Source: a bacterium M00.F.Ca.ET.205.01.1.1
GTDB lineage: Bacteria > Pseudomonadota > Alphaproteobacteria > Rhizobiales > Rhizobiaceae
Reading direction: 5' to 3'
Assembly: GCA_004791255.1 (NCBI GenBank)
Contig: SRUQ01000007.1
Span: 248,001 to 312,000, forward strand
Length of the DNA stretch: 64,000 nucleotides
Below the pieces are notes generated by a model. The model worked only from the letters and a program-made list of their open reading frames with translations. It made no database searches and was not told where the DNA came from. Positions 44,180-51,869 of this stretch are shown here, one piece after another (the stretch's first letter is position 1; each line of letters opens with the position of its first letter). The position numbers and the translations under genes were made by a program.

Positions 44180-45346
44180 TTATCTGATCCGGTCGAGAAT
44201 GGAAACGTAGTTGGCGACCGCCGCACCGCCCATGTTGAAGATGCCGCCGAGCTTTGCACCCTCGACCTGGATGCCGCCGGCTTCACCGACGAGTTGCATG
44301 GCGGTCAGCACATGCATGGAGACGCCGGTGGCGCCGATCGGATGGCCCTTGGCCTTCAGCCCGCCGGAAGGGTTGACCGGCAGGCGGCCGTTCTTCGCCG
44401 TGGTGCCGTCCAGCGCCAGCTTCGCGCCCTCGCCGGGCTTGGCCAACCCCATCGCCTCGTACTCGATCAACTCGGCGATGGTGAAGCAGTCATGCGTTTC
44501 GACGAAGGAGAGATCGTCGAGCGTCACGCCGGCCGATTTGAGCGCGCGGGTCCAGGCCTGCTCGCAGCCTTCGAAGGCAAGGATGTCGCGCTTCGACATC
44601 GGCAGGAAATCCTGCACATGTTCGTTGGCGCGGAAGGCGACGGCGCGGCGCATCTTCAGCGCTGTTGCGGTATCCGTAAGCACCAGGGCTGCCGCGCCAT
44701 CGGAAACCAGCGAGCAATCGGTGCGCTTCAAGGGACCAGCGACGAAGGGGTTCTTCTCGCTTTCCTGGCGGCAGAATTCGTAGCCGAAATCCTTGCGCAT
44801 CTGCGCATAGGGATTGTCGACGCCGTTCTTGTGGTTCTTGGCGGCAATCATCGCCAGCGCGTCGGACTGGTCGCCGTAGCGCTGGAAATAGGCCTGGGCG
44901 ATCTTGCCGAACACGCCGGCGAAGCCCGCCGGCGTCTCGCCATCTTCGGGCAAATAGGAGGCCTTGAGCAGGTTCTTGCCGATCTCGGGACCGGGCGTCG
45001 TCGTCATCTGCTCGGCGCCGACCACCAGCACGATGCGTGCCGCGTTGGCATCGATGGCGCGGATGCCTTGCCGGACCGCAGCAGAGCCGGTGGCACACGC
45101 ATTCTCGACGCGCGTCGCCGGCTTGAAGCGCAACCGGTCGTCGGCCTGCAGCACCAGGCTGGCGGTGAAATCCTGGGCGGAAAAGCCGGCATTGAAATGC
45201 CCGAGCACGATCTCGTCGACCTCGTCCGGGCCGATGCCGGCATGATCGAGCGCATCAGTCGCCACCTTGACGATCAGGTTTTCGAGCGTCTCGCCTTCGA
45301 GCTTGCCGAAGCGCGAATGCGCCCAGCCAACGATGCATGCGGTCAT
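44180..45346 (-). CDS. Thiolase / SCP-x-type acetyl-CoA acetyltransferase
   Basis: A 388-aa thiolase-fold enzyme. The nucleophile is Cys84 in VENACATGSAAVRQG, and the His/Gly motif is GGLKAKGHPIGATGVSM. The second Cys of classical thiolases is replaced by a GGIFNMGGAAVANYVSIL-type C-terminus, the form seen in SCP-x and archaeal-type thiolases. It may cleave or form beta-keto or branched acyl-CoA. Start set at 45346 (MTACIVGWAHSRFG). First gene of a pair with asparaginase. The 206 bp to betI hold divergent promoters. Confidence 0.9.
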   Translation of the reverse strand: MTACIVGWAHSRFGKLEGETLENLIVKVATDALDHAGIGPDEVDEIVLGHFNAGFSAQDFTASLVLQADDRLRFKPATRVENACATGSAAVRQGIRAIDANAARIVLVVGAEQMTTTPGPEIGKNLLKASYLPEDGETPAGFAGVFGKIAQAYFQRYGDQSDALAMIAAKNHKNGVDNPYAQMRKDFGYEFCRQESEKNPFVAGPLKRTDCSLVSDGAAALVLTDTATALKMRRAVAFRANEHVQDFLPMSKRDILAFEGCEQAWTRALKSAGVTLDDLSFVETHDCFTIAELIEYEAMGLAKPGEGAKLALDGTTAKNGRLPVNPSGGLKAKGHPIGATGVSMHVLTAMQLVGEAGGIQVEGAKLGGIFNMGGAAVANYVSILDRIR

Positions 45347-45502
45347 GGCGGTCTCCATCCTCGGCGCCAGCCTAGCACGTCCTGCGGCGCCCGCATTGTT
45401 AATATTGTTCAATCGTGAACCATTCTCCAGCCCATGTGAAGAGCCAGAAGCACCTGCCGTTGGGCCACATGCTCATGGGATCCAAAATCAGCCGGATTTT
45501 TG

Positions 45503-45523
45503 TTGATTGATCCGTCAATAAAA
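45503..45523 (+). promoter_or_regulatory. BetI-like operator
   Basis: Imperfect dyad TTGATTG...GTCAATA in an AT-rich stretch 30 bp before betI. By my alignment from memory it matches the E. coli BetI operator at about 16 of 21 positions. It is well placed to repress the bet operon when choline is absent. Confidence 0.65.
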
Positions 45524-45552
45524 AATAATCTTGGCTGAACTGGATCTCCCAA

Positions 45553-46143
45553 ATGCCGAAAATCGGAATGGAACCGCTGCGCCGCAAAGCGCTTATCGAC
45601 GCGACGATCTCGGCGATCGGCGCGCGCGGTTCGCTTGACGTGACCATGTCGGAGATCGCCGGGCGCGCCGGCGTTTCCTCAGCACTTGCCCACCACTATT
45701 TTGGCGCCAAGGACGAACTGCTGTTCGCGACGATGCGGCACATCCTGGCCGAACTGACCACGGATATGCGGCGCGCCCTCCAGTCGGCGGGCACGGCGCG
45801 CGAGCGTGTATCGGCGGTGGTCGGGGTCAATTTTTCCGATATCCAGTTTCAGGCCGAGACCATCGCGGCCTGGCTCGCCTTCTATGTTGAGGCGCAGAAA
45901 TCGGCGCCCTTGCGCCGCCTGCTCCGAATCTATGCGCGGCGGCTGCATTCGAACCTGATGAGCGGACTGACCGGCATTCTGCCGAGAGCCGAAGCCGACC
46001 GTGCCGCCGAGGCGACGTCGGCGCTGATCGACGGGCTCTACATCAGGCGCGCGCTGAAGGACGGCGTGCCCGATGCCGCGACCGCGATCGCGCTGGTCGA
46101 GGATTATCTAGAAACCAAACTTGGCGAGCGGCAAAAACGGTGA
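45553..46143 (+). CDS. betI: BetI, TetR-family choline-responsive repressor
   Basis: A 196-aa repressor. Residues about 8-55 form the TetR helix-turn-helix (RRKALIDATISAIGARGSLD, MSEIAGRAGVSSALAHHYFG). The rest is a ligand-binding helical domain with IAAWLAFYVEAQKS, typical of BetI. It represses the bet operon until choline is present. It is the first gene of the operon, and its stop overlaps the betC GTG (GTGA). A BetI-like operator lies 30 bp upstream. Confidence 0.95.
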   Translation: MPKIGMEPLRRKALIDATISAIGARGSLDVTMSEIAGRAGVSSALAHHYFGAKDELLFATMRHILAELTTDMRRALQSAGTARERVSAVVGVNFSDIQFQAETIAAWLAFYVEAQKSAPLRRLLRIYARRLHSNLMSGLTGILPRAEADRAAEATSALIDGLYIRRALKDGVPDAATAIALVEDYLETKLGERQKR

Positions 46144-47669
46144 CAGCGAAACGGCCTAATTTCCTGATCGTCATGGTCGATCAGCTCAACGGGACCTTGT
46201 TTCCGGACGGGCCGGCAGAGTTTCTGCATGCCCCGCATCTGAAAGCATTGGCCGCGCGTTCGGCGCGCTTCAAGAACAATTACACGGCATCGCCGCTCTG
46301 CGCGCCAGGCCGCGCCTCGTTCATGAGCGGGCAGTTGCCGTCGCGCACCGGGGTCTATGACAACGCCGCCGAATTCGTCTCGTCGATCCCGACCTTCGCC
46401 CATCATCTGCGCGCCGCCGGCTATTACACCTGCCTGTCGGGCAAGATGCATTTCGTCGGGCCGGACCAGTTGCACGGCTTCGAGGAGCGGCTGACCACCG
46501 ACATCTATCCGGCCGATTTCGGCTGGACACCGGATTACCGCAAGCCCGGCGAGCGCATCGAATGGTGGTATCACAATCTCGGTTCGGTGACCGGCGCCGG
46601 CGTCGCCGAGACCACCAACCAGATGGAGTATGACGACGAGGTCGTGTTCCTGGCGTCGCAGAAACTCTACCAGCTTTCGCGTGAGCAAGACGATGCGGAC
46701 CGCCGGCCCTGGTGCCTCACCGTTTCGCTGTCGCACCCGCACGATCCCTATGTCGCACGCAAGCAGTGTTGGGATCTCTATGAGCATTGCCAGGCGCTGG
46801 ACCCGGAGACGGGGTTCATTGCGCGTAATGATCAGGACGCGCATTCGCAGCGGCTTTATCATGCCTCGGACTACCCCTCTTTCGAGATCACGTCAGAGCA
46901 GGTGCGTCGTTCGCGACGCGGCTATTTCGCCAACATCTCTTATGTCGACGACAAGGTCGGCGAGCTTCTCGACGTTCTCACGCGCACGCGCATGCTCGAC
47001 GACACCATCATCCTGTTCTGCTCGGACCATGGCGACATGCTCGGCGAGCGCGGCCTGTGGTTCAAGATGAGCTTCTTCGAGGGCTCGGCGCGGGTCCCGC
47101 TGATGATCGCCGGCAAGGGCGTGCCATCAGGGCTGATCGAGGCGCCGGTCTCCAATCTCGACGTGACGCCGACGCTTTGTGACCTCGCCGGCATCGACAT
47201 CGGAGCGATCGCACCGTGGACCGACGGCCAGTCGCTGCTGCCGCTTGCCGAGGGCGGGCCGCGGACCGCGCCTGTGTTGATGGAGTATGCGGCGGAAGGC
47301 TCCTATGCCCCGCTAGTGGCAATTCGCGACGGCAGATACAAATTCGTCCACTGCGAACTCGACCCGCCGCAATTGTTCGATCTCGAAGCCGATCCGCTCG
47401 AGCGCGATAACCTAGCCCTCGATCCGGCGAATGCTGCCCTGCTGGCGGCGTTCACGGAAAGGGCCCGAACTCGCTGGGACATGGGCGCTTTCGACGCCGC
47501 CGTGCGCGAGAGCCAGGCGCGCCGTTGGGTCGTCTACCCGGCGCTGCGCAACGGCGCCTACTACCCCTGGGACTTCCAGCCGCTGCAGAAGGCCTCCGAG
47601 CGCTACATGCGCAATCACATGAACCTCGACAATCTCGAAGAGAGCAAAAGGTATCCCAGAGGCGAATGA
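46140..47669 (+). CDS. betC: Choline-sulfatase
   Basis: A 509-aa sulfatase cleaving choline-O-sulfate to choline and sulfate. The catalytic Cys54 lies in SPLCAPGRASFMSG, a C-x-P-x-R motif that must be converted to formylglycine by a separate enzyme. Metal ligands appear in VMVDQLNG and FCSDHGDMLGERG. Start is GTG 46140, overlapping the betI stop. The C-terminal stretch ALRNGAYYPWDFQPLQKASE matches the BetC family. Rhizobia use this to take sulfur, carbon and osmoprotectant from plant or soil choline-O-sulfate. Its stop overlaps the next ATG. Confidence 0.95.
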   Translation: MTAKRPNFLIVMVDQLNGTLFPDGPAEFLHAPHLKALAARSARFKNNYTASPLCAPGRASFMSGQLPSRTGVYDNAAEFVSSIPTFAHHLRAAGYYTCLSGKMHFVGPDQLHGFEERLTTDIYPADFGWTPDYRKPGERIEWWYHNLGSVTGAGVAETTNQMEYDDEVVFLASQKLYQLSREQDDADRRPWCLTVSLSHPHDPYVARKQCWDLYEHCQALDPETGFIARNDQDAHSQRLYHASDYPSFEITSEQVRRSRRGYFANISYVDDKVGELLDVLTRTRMLDDTIILFCSDHGDMLGERGLWFKMSFFEGSARVPLMIAGKGVPSGLIEAPVSNLDVTPTLCDLAGIDIGAIAPWTDGQSLLPLAEGGPRTAPVLMEYAAEGSYAPLVAIRDGRYKFVHCELDPPQLFDLEADPLERDNLALDPANAALLAAFTERARTRWDMGAFDAAVRESQARRWVVYPALRNGAYYPWDFQPLQKASERYMRNHMNLDNLEESKRYPRGE

Positions 47670-48670
47670 TGGCAGACGTTCTCGTCCCTACCCTTGACCA
47701 TCTCAGGCAGGCCTATGCCGTTACCGGCAAGGCCACGCAGGTGACACCGCTGCTGGAATCTGCGGCTTTGGCAAAAGAGACTGGCGCTGCGCGTGTCTTC
47801 ATCAAGCCGGAATCGCTGCAATGGGCCGGCTCCTTCAAGGTGCGCGGTGCCTATTGGCGGCTGAAGCAGCTTTCACCTGACGAAGCGAAGAAAGGCGTCG
47901 TCGCCTATTCTTCGGGCAATTTCGCGCAAGGGCTGGCGGCAGCCGGCCAGGCGCTCGGCATTCCCGTCACCATCGTCATGCCGATCGATGCGCCGGCGGC
48001 GAAACGCGATGCGACGGCCGGCTACGGCGCACGCGTGGTGCTGACCGATCACGGCGACCGCGCCCGCGAGGAAGTCGCGGCCGCCAAGGCGCGCGAGATC
48101 GCCGAGACCGAGCACCTCACCTTGCTGCATCCCTTCGACGATCCGGAAATCGTTGCCGGACAGGCCGGCGCCGGGCTGGAGGCGCTTGACCAGCTCGCAG
48201 CCAAAGATGCCGGCGCCGACCTTTTGTTCTGCTCGGTCGGCGGTGGCGGGTTGATCGGCGGCGTTTCGCTCGCCTTCCACTATCTGTCGCCGGCCACAGA
48301 GATCATCGGTGTCGAACCTGAGGGTTTCAACGGCATGGGTTCGTCGTTGGCGCATGGGGCGATCGAGACCATGCCGATCGCGCCGAAATCGATCTGCGAC
48401 GGATTGATGTCGCGACGGCCGGGCGATGCGCCGTTCGCGGCGGTCAAGACCGCCGGCGTGCGCGGCATAACCGTCGACGATCAGTCGGTGAGGCGGGCAA
48501 TGAAGATCGCCTTCGAGCGGATGAAGCTGGTGCTGGAGCCATCGGGCGCGGCATCGCTGGCCGCACTGCTCGGCGGCAAGGTGGATGTCAGGGACAAGAC
48601 CGTCCTTGTGGTTGCAACCGGCGGCAATGTCTCGCTCGCCGATTTTATGGCGCATATGAACAATGCTTGA
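47666..48670 (+). CDS. PLP-dependent threonine/serine dehydratase-like enzyme within the bet operon
   Basis: A 334-aa fold type II PLP enzyme. The cofactor Lys58 is in SFKVRGAYWRL, the Gly-rich phosphate loop is SVGGGGLIGG, and VVAYSSGNFAQGLA is the usual SSGN region. The protein lacks the regulatory ACT domain of biosynthetic IlvA, so it resembles catabolic serine/threonine dehydratase or ectoine-type EutB enzymes. The start overlaps the betC stop (ATGA), and its end overlaps betA by 8 nt, so it is a true operon member. It is not part of the canonical choline-to-betaine route; perhaps it handles a serine or hydroxy-amino-acid intermediate. Confidence 0.88.
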   Translation: MMADVLVPTLDHLRQAYAVTGKATQVTPLLESAALAKETGAARVFIKPESLQWAGSFKVRGAYWRLKQLSPDEAKKGVVAYSSGNFAQGLAAAGQALGIPVTIVMPIDAPAAKRDATAGYGARVVLTDHGDRAREEVAAAKAREIAETEHLTLLHPFDDPEIVAGQAGAGLEALDQLAAKDAGADLLFCSVGGGGLIGGVSLAFHYLSPATEIIGVEPEGFNGMGSSLAHGAIETMPIAPKSICDGLMSRRPGDAPFAAVKTAGVRGITVDDQSVRRAMKIAFERMKLVLEPSGAASLAALLGGKVDVRDKTVLVVATGGNVSLADFMAHMNNA

Positions 48671-50315
48671 AGCGGATTTCGTCATCATCGGCTCCGGCTC
48701 CGCCGGCTCGGCCATGGCCTACCGGCTGTCGGAGGACGGCAAGAACTCGGTGATCGTCATCGAGTTCGGCGGCACCGATCTGGGGCCGCTGATCCAGATG
48801 CCGTCGGCGCTGTCGATCCCGCTCAACATGGAACTCTACGACTGGGGCTTTGCCAGCGAGCCGGAACCGCATCTTGGCGGCCGGGTGCTGGCGACGCCGC
48901 GCGGCAAGGTGATCGGCGGCTCGTCCTCGATCAACGGCATGGTCTATGTGCGCGGCCACGCTCGCGACTTCGACCACTGGGCCGAAGACGGTGCCGCCGG
49001 CTGGGGCTTCGCCGACGTCCTCCCCTATTTCAAGCGCATGGAGGATTCCAACGGCGGCGAGGATGGCTGGCGCGGCCATGGTGGCCCGCTGCATGTGCAG
49101 CGTGGCTCGCGCAAGAATCCACTCTACGGCGCCTTTGTCGAAGCCGGCCGCCAGGCCGGGTTCGAACTGACCGACGACTACAATGGCGCGAAGCAGGAAG
49201 GCTTCGGGCCGATGGAGCAGACCATTTCTGGTGGTCGCCGCTGGTCGGCGGCATCAGCCTATCTGAAGCCGGCTCTCAAGCGGAAAAATGTCAGGCTGGT
49301 CAAAGGGTTCGCCCGCCGCGTGATCATCGAGAATCAGCGCGCCGTCGGCGTCGAAATCGAAGCTCACAAACAGGTTCAGGTCGTTAAGGCGCGACGTGAA
49401 GTGATCCTTGCCGCGTCGTCGATCAATTCACCCAAGATCCTGATGCTGTCGGGCATCGGCCCGGGTGCGCACCTGCAGGAGAACGGCATCGCCGTGGCCG
49501 CCGACCGGCCCGGCGTCGGCCGCAACCTGCAGGATCACATGGAGCTCTATATCCAGCAGGAATCATTGCTGCCGATCACGCTGAACTCGGTGCTCAACCC
49601 GTTCTCGAAGGCCATGATCGGCGCGCAGTGGCTGTTCTTCAAGACCGGCCTCGGCGCCACCAATCATTTCGAGGCGGCGGCCTTCGTGCGTTCGCGCGCC
49701 GGCGTCGACTACCCCGACATCCAGTATCACTTCATTCCGGCGGCGGTGCGCTATGACGGCAAGGCGGCGGCGAAGTCGCACGGCTTCCAGGCGCATGTCG
49801 GGCCGATGCGCTCGAAGTCGCGAGGCTCGGTGACGCTGCGCTCGCCCGACGCCAGGGCCAAGCCGGTGATCCGTTTCAATTACATGTCGCATCCAGACGA
49901 CTGGACCGAGTTCCGCCACTGCATAAGGCTGACGCGCGAGATTTTTGGCCAGAAGGCCTTCGACGCCTTTCGCGGCAAGGAAATCTCGCCGGGCAGCAAC
50001 GTCCAGTCCGACGACGAGCTCGATGTCTTCATCCGCGACCATGCCGAGAGCGCCTACCATCCTTGCGGAACCTGCAAGATGGGCCGCGCCGACGATCTGA
50101 TGAGCGTCGTCGATCCGGCATGCCGGGTGATCGGCATCGACGGCTTGCGCGTTGCCGATTCGTCGATCTTCCCGCGCGTGACCAACGGCAATCTCAACGC
50201 GCCGTCGATCATGACCGGCGAAAAGGCCTCCGACCACATCCTTGGCCGAACGCCGCTGGCGCCGTCCAACCAGGAGCCATGGATCAATCCACGCTGGCAG
50301 GCCTCGGACAGATAG
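48663..50315 (+). CDS. betA: Choline dehydrogenase (GMC oxidoreductase)
   Basis: A 550-aa FAD enzyme that oxidises choline to betaine aldehyde at the membrane. The ADP-binding motif is VIIGSGSAGSAMAYRLSE at residues 7-24, then TPRGKVIGGSSSINGM (GMC signature 1), SSINSPKILMLSGIGPG (signature 2) and the C-terminal HPCGTCKMG with catalytic His. Length fits BetA (about 550). It starts 8 nt before the end of the dehydratase gene. betB follows after 65 bp. Confidence 0.96.
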   Translation: MLEADFVIIGSGSAGSAMAYRLSEDGKNSVIVIEFGGTDLGPLIQMPSALSIPLNMELYDWGFASEPEPHLGGRVLATPRGKVIGGSSSINGMVYVRGHARDFDHWAEDGAAGWGFADVLPYFKRMEDSNGGEDGWRGHGGPLHVQRGSRKNPLYGAFVEAGRQAGFELTDDYNGAKQEGFGPMEQTISGGRRWSAASAYLKPALKRKNVRLVKGFARRVIIENQRAVGVEIEAHKQVQVVKARREVILAASSINSPKILMLSGIGPGAHLQENGIAVAADRPGVGRNLQDHMELYIQQESLLPITLNSVLNPFSKAMIGAQWLFFKTGLGATNHFEAAAFVRSRAGVDYPDIQYHFIPAAVRYDGKAAAKSHGFQAHVGPMRSKSRGSVTLRSPDARAKPVIRFNYMSHPDDWTEFRHCIRLTREIFGQKAFDAFRGKEISPGSNVQSDDELDVFIRDHAESAYHPCGTCKMGRADDLMSVVDPACRVIGIDGLRVADSSIFPRVTNGNLNAPSIMTGEKASDHILGRTPLAPSNQEPWINPRWQASDR

Positions 50316-50380
50316 GCCATGATCCGCCGATAGAATACGCCGCCCGATAGCCGCCCCGCCCAACGATTCGGAGACTTCCC

Positions 50381-51844
50381 ATGCGCGCCCAGCCCACGGC
50401 TTCGCACTATGTCAATGGACGCTATATCGAGGACGAGCGGGGTGCCGCGCTGCCGGTCATCTATCCGGCAACCGGCGAAGTCATCGCCACGTTGCATTCG
50501 GCTACACCAAACGTGCTGGAACTGGCCATCGAGGCGGCACGCGCCGCACAGCCCGCCTGGGCGCGGCTGAAGCCGGTGGAGCGCGGCCGTATCCTGCGCC
50601 GCGCCGCCGACATTCTTCGCGCCCGCAATGCCGATCTCGCCCGCATCGAGACGCTCGACACCGGCAAGGCGATCCAGGAGACCCTGGTGGCCGATGCCCC
50701 CTCGGCCGCCGACTGCCTCGAATATTTCGGCGGTGCGGTCGCAGCCTTCACCGGTGAGGCGATCGATCTCGGCGGCCCCTTCGCCTATACACGGCGCGAG
50801 GCGCTCGGCGTCTGTGTCGGTATCGGCGCCTGGAACTACCCGATCCAGATCGCCGGCTGGAAATCCGCGCCGGCGCTCGCCATGGGCAACGCCATGGTGT
50901 TCAAGCCGTCGGAAAATACGCCGCTGTCGGCGCTGGCGCTGGCCGAGATCTACAGCGAGGCCGGCCTTCCAGACGGGCTGTTCAACGTCGTGCAGGGCTA
51001 TGGCGATGTCGGCGCCGGACTGGTCGGGCATGACGTGGTGGCCAAGGTTTCGGTGACCGGCTCGGTGCCGACCGGCCGCAAGGTGCTGTCGCTTGCCGGC
51101 TCGAAGATGAAGCATGCGACGATGGAACTCGGCGGCAAGTCACCGCTGATCGTATTCGACGATGCCGATCTCGAAAACGCCATCGGCGGCGCCATGCTCG
51201 GCAACTTCTACTCAACCGGCCAGATCTGCTCCAACGGCACGCGCGTCTTCGTGCAGAGCGGCATCCACGACCGCTTCGTCGACCGGCTGGTCGAGCGCAC
51301 CAAGAAAATCCGCATCGGCGATCCGCTTGATCCGGAAACGCAGATGGGACCACTGGTCAACAAGGCGCAGCAGGAGAAGGTAGTCTCCTACATCGCCGCC
51401 GGTCAGCAGGATGGAGCGACGCTGGCCTGCGGCGGCAACGTGCCTTCTCTGCAAGGCTTTGACGGCGGCTTCTTCGTCGAGCCGACCGTGTTCACCGGCG
51501 TCACCGACACGATGCGCATCGCCCGCGAGGAGATCTTCGGACCGGTGATGAGCGTGCTGAAATTCGATGGCGAGGACGAGGTGATCGACCGCGCCAACGA
51601 CACTGAATTCGGCCTCGCCGCCGGTGTCTTCACCCGCGACCTGCCGCGCGCGCACAGAGTCATCGCCGAGCTGCAGGCCGGCACCTGCTGGATCAACGCC
51701 TACAATCTGACGCCGGTGGAAATCCCCTTCGGCGGCGTCAAGCAGTCCGGCATCGGGCGGGAGAATTCGCTGGCAGCGCTGGGGCATTATTCGCAGGTGA
51801 AGGCGGTTTATGTTGAGACGGGGGATGTGGCGTGCCCTTATTGA
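50381..51844 (+). CDS. betB: Betaine aldehyde dehydrogenase
   Basis: A 487-aa NAD(P)+-dependent aldehyde dehydrogenase making glycine betaine. Motifs are IGAWNYPIQIAGWKSAPAL (NAD region), MELGGKSPLIVFDDAD with general base Glu near 250, and GQICSNGTRVFV with nucleophile Cys near 283. The C-terminal EIPFGGVKQSGIGRENS is typical. It completes the pathway choline sulfate to choline to betaine aldehyde to betaine. Last gene of the operon; it ends convergent with the guanylyltransferase fusion, 25 bp away. Confidence 0.96.
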   Translation: MRAQPTASHYVNGRYIEDERGAALPVIYPATGEVIATLHSATPNVLELAIEAARAAQPAWARLKPVERGRILRRAADILRARNADLARIETLDTGKAIQETLVADAPSAADCLEYFGGAVAAFTGEAIDLGGPFAYTRREALGVCVGIGAWNYPIQIAGWKSAPALAMGNAMVFKPSENTPLSALALAEIYSEAGLPDGLFNVVQGYGDVGAGLVGHDVVAKVSVTGSVPTGRKVLSLAGSKMKHATMELGGKSPLIVFDDADLENAIGGAMLGNFYSTGQICSNGTRVFVQSGIHDRFVDRLVERTKKIRIGDPLDPETQMGPLVNKAQQEKVVSYIAAGQQDGATLACGGNVPSLQGFDGGFFVEPTVFTGVTDTMRIAREEIFGPVMSVLKFDGEDEVIDRANDTEFGLAAGVFTRDLPRAHRVIAELQAGTCWINAYNLTPVEIPFGGVKQSGIGRENSLAALGHYSQVKAVYVETGDVACPY

Positions 51845-51869
51845 GAAGCTGGCGCCTCTCAATGCGACC

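Noticed and set aside
42218..45418. A 1066-codon open frame on the plus strand
   Set aside because: It runs antisense through the asparaginase and thiolase genes and overlaps the beta-helix gene. It is Arg/His-rich and has no domain; it is a high-GC shadow.
45398..45418. A second possible BetI site (ATTGTTCAAT region)
   Set aside because: Only one half resembles the operator and the dyad is poor; it may belong to the thiolase promoter.
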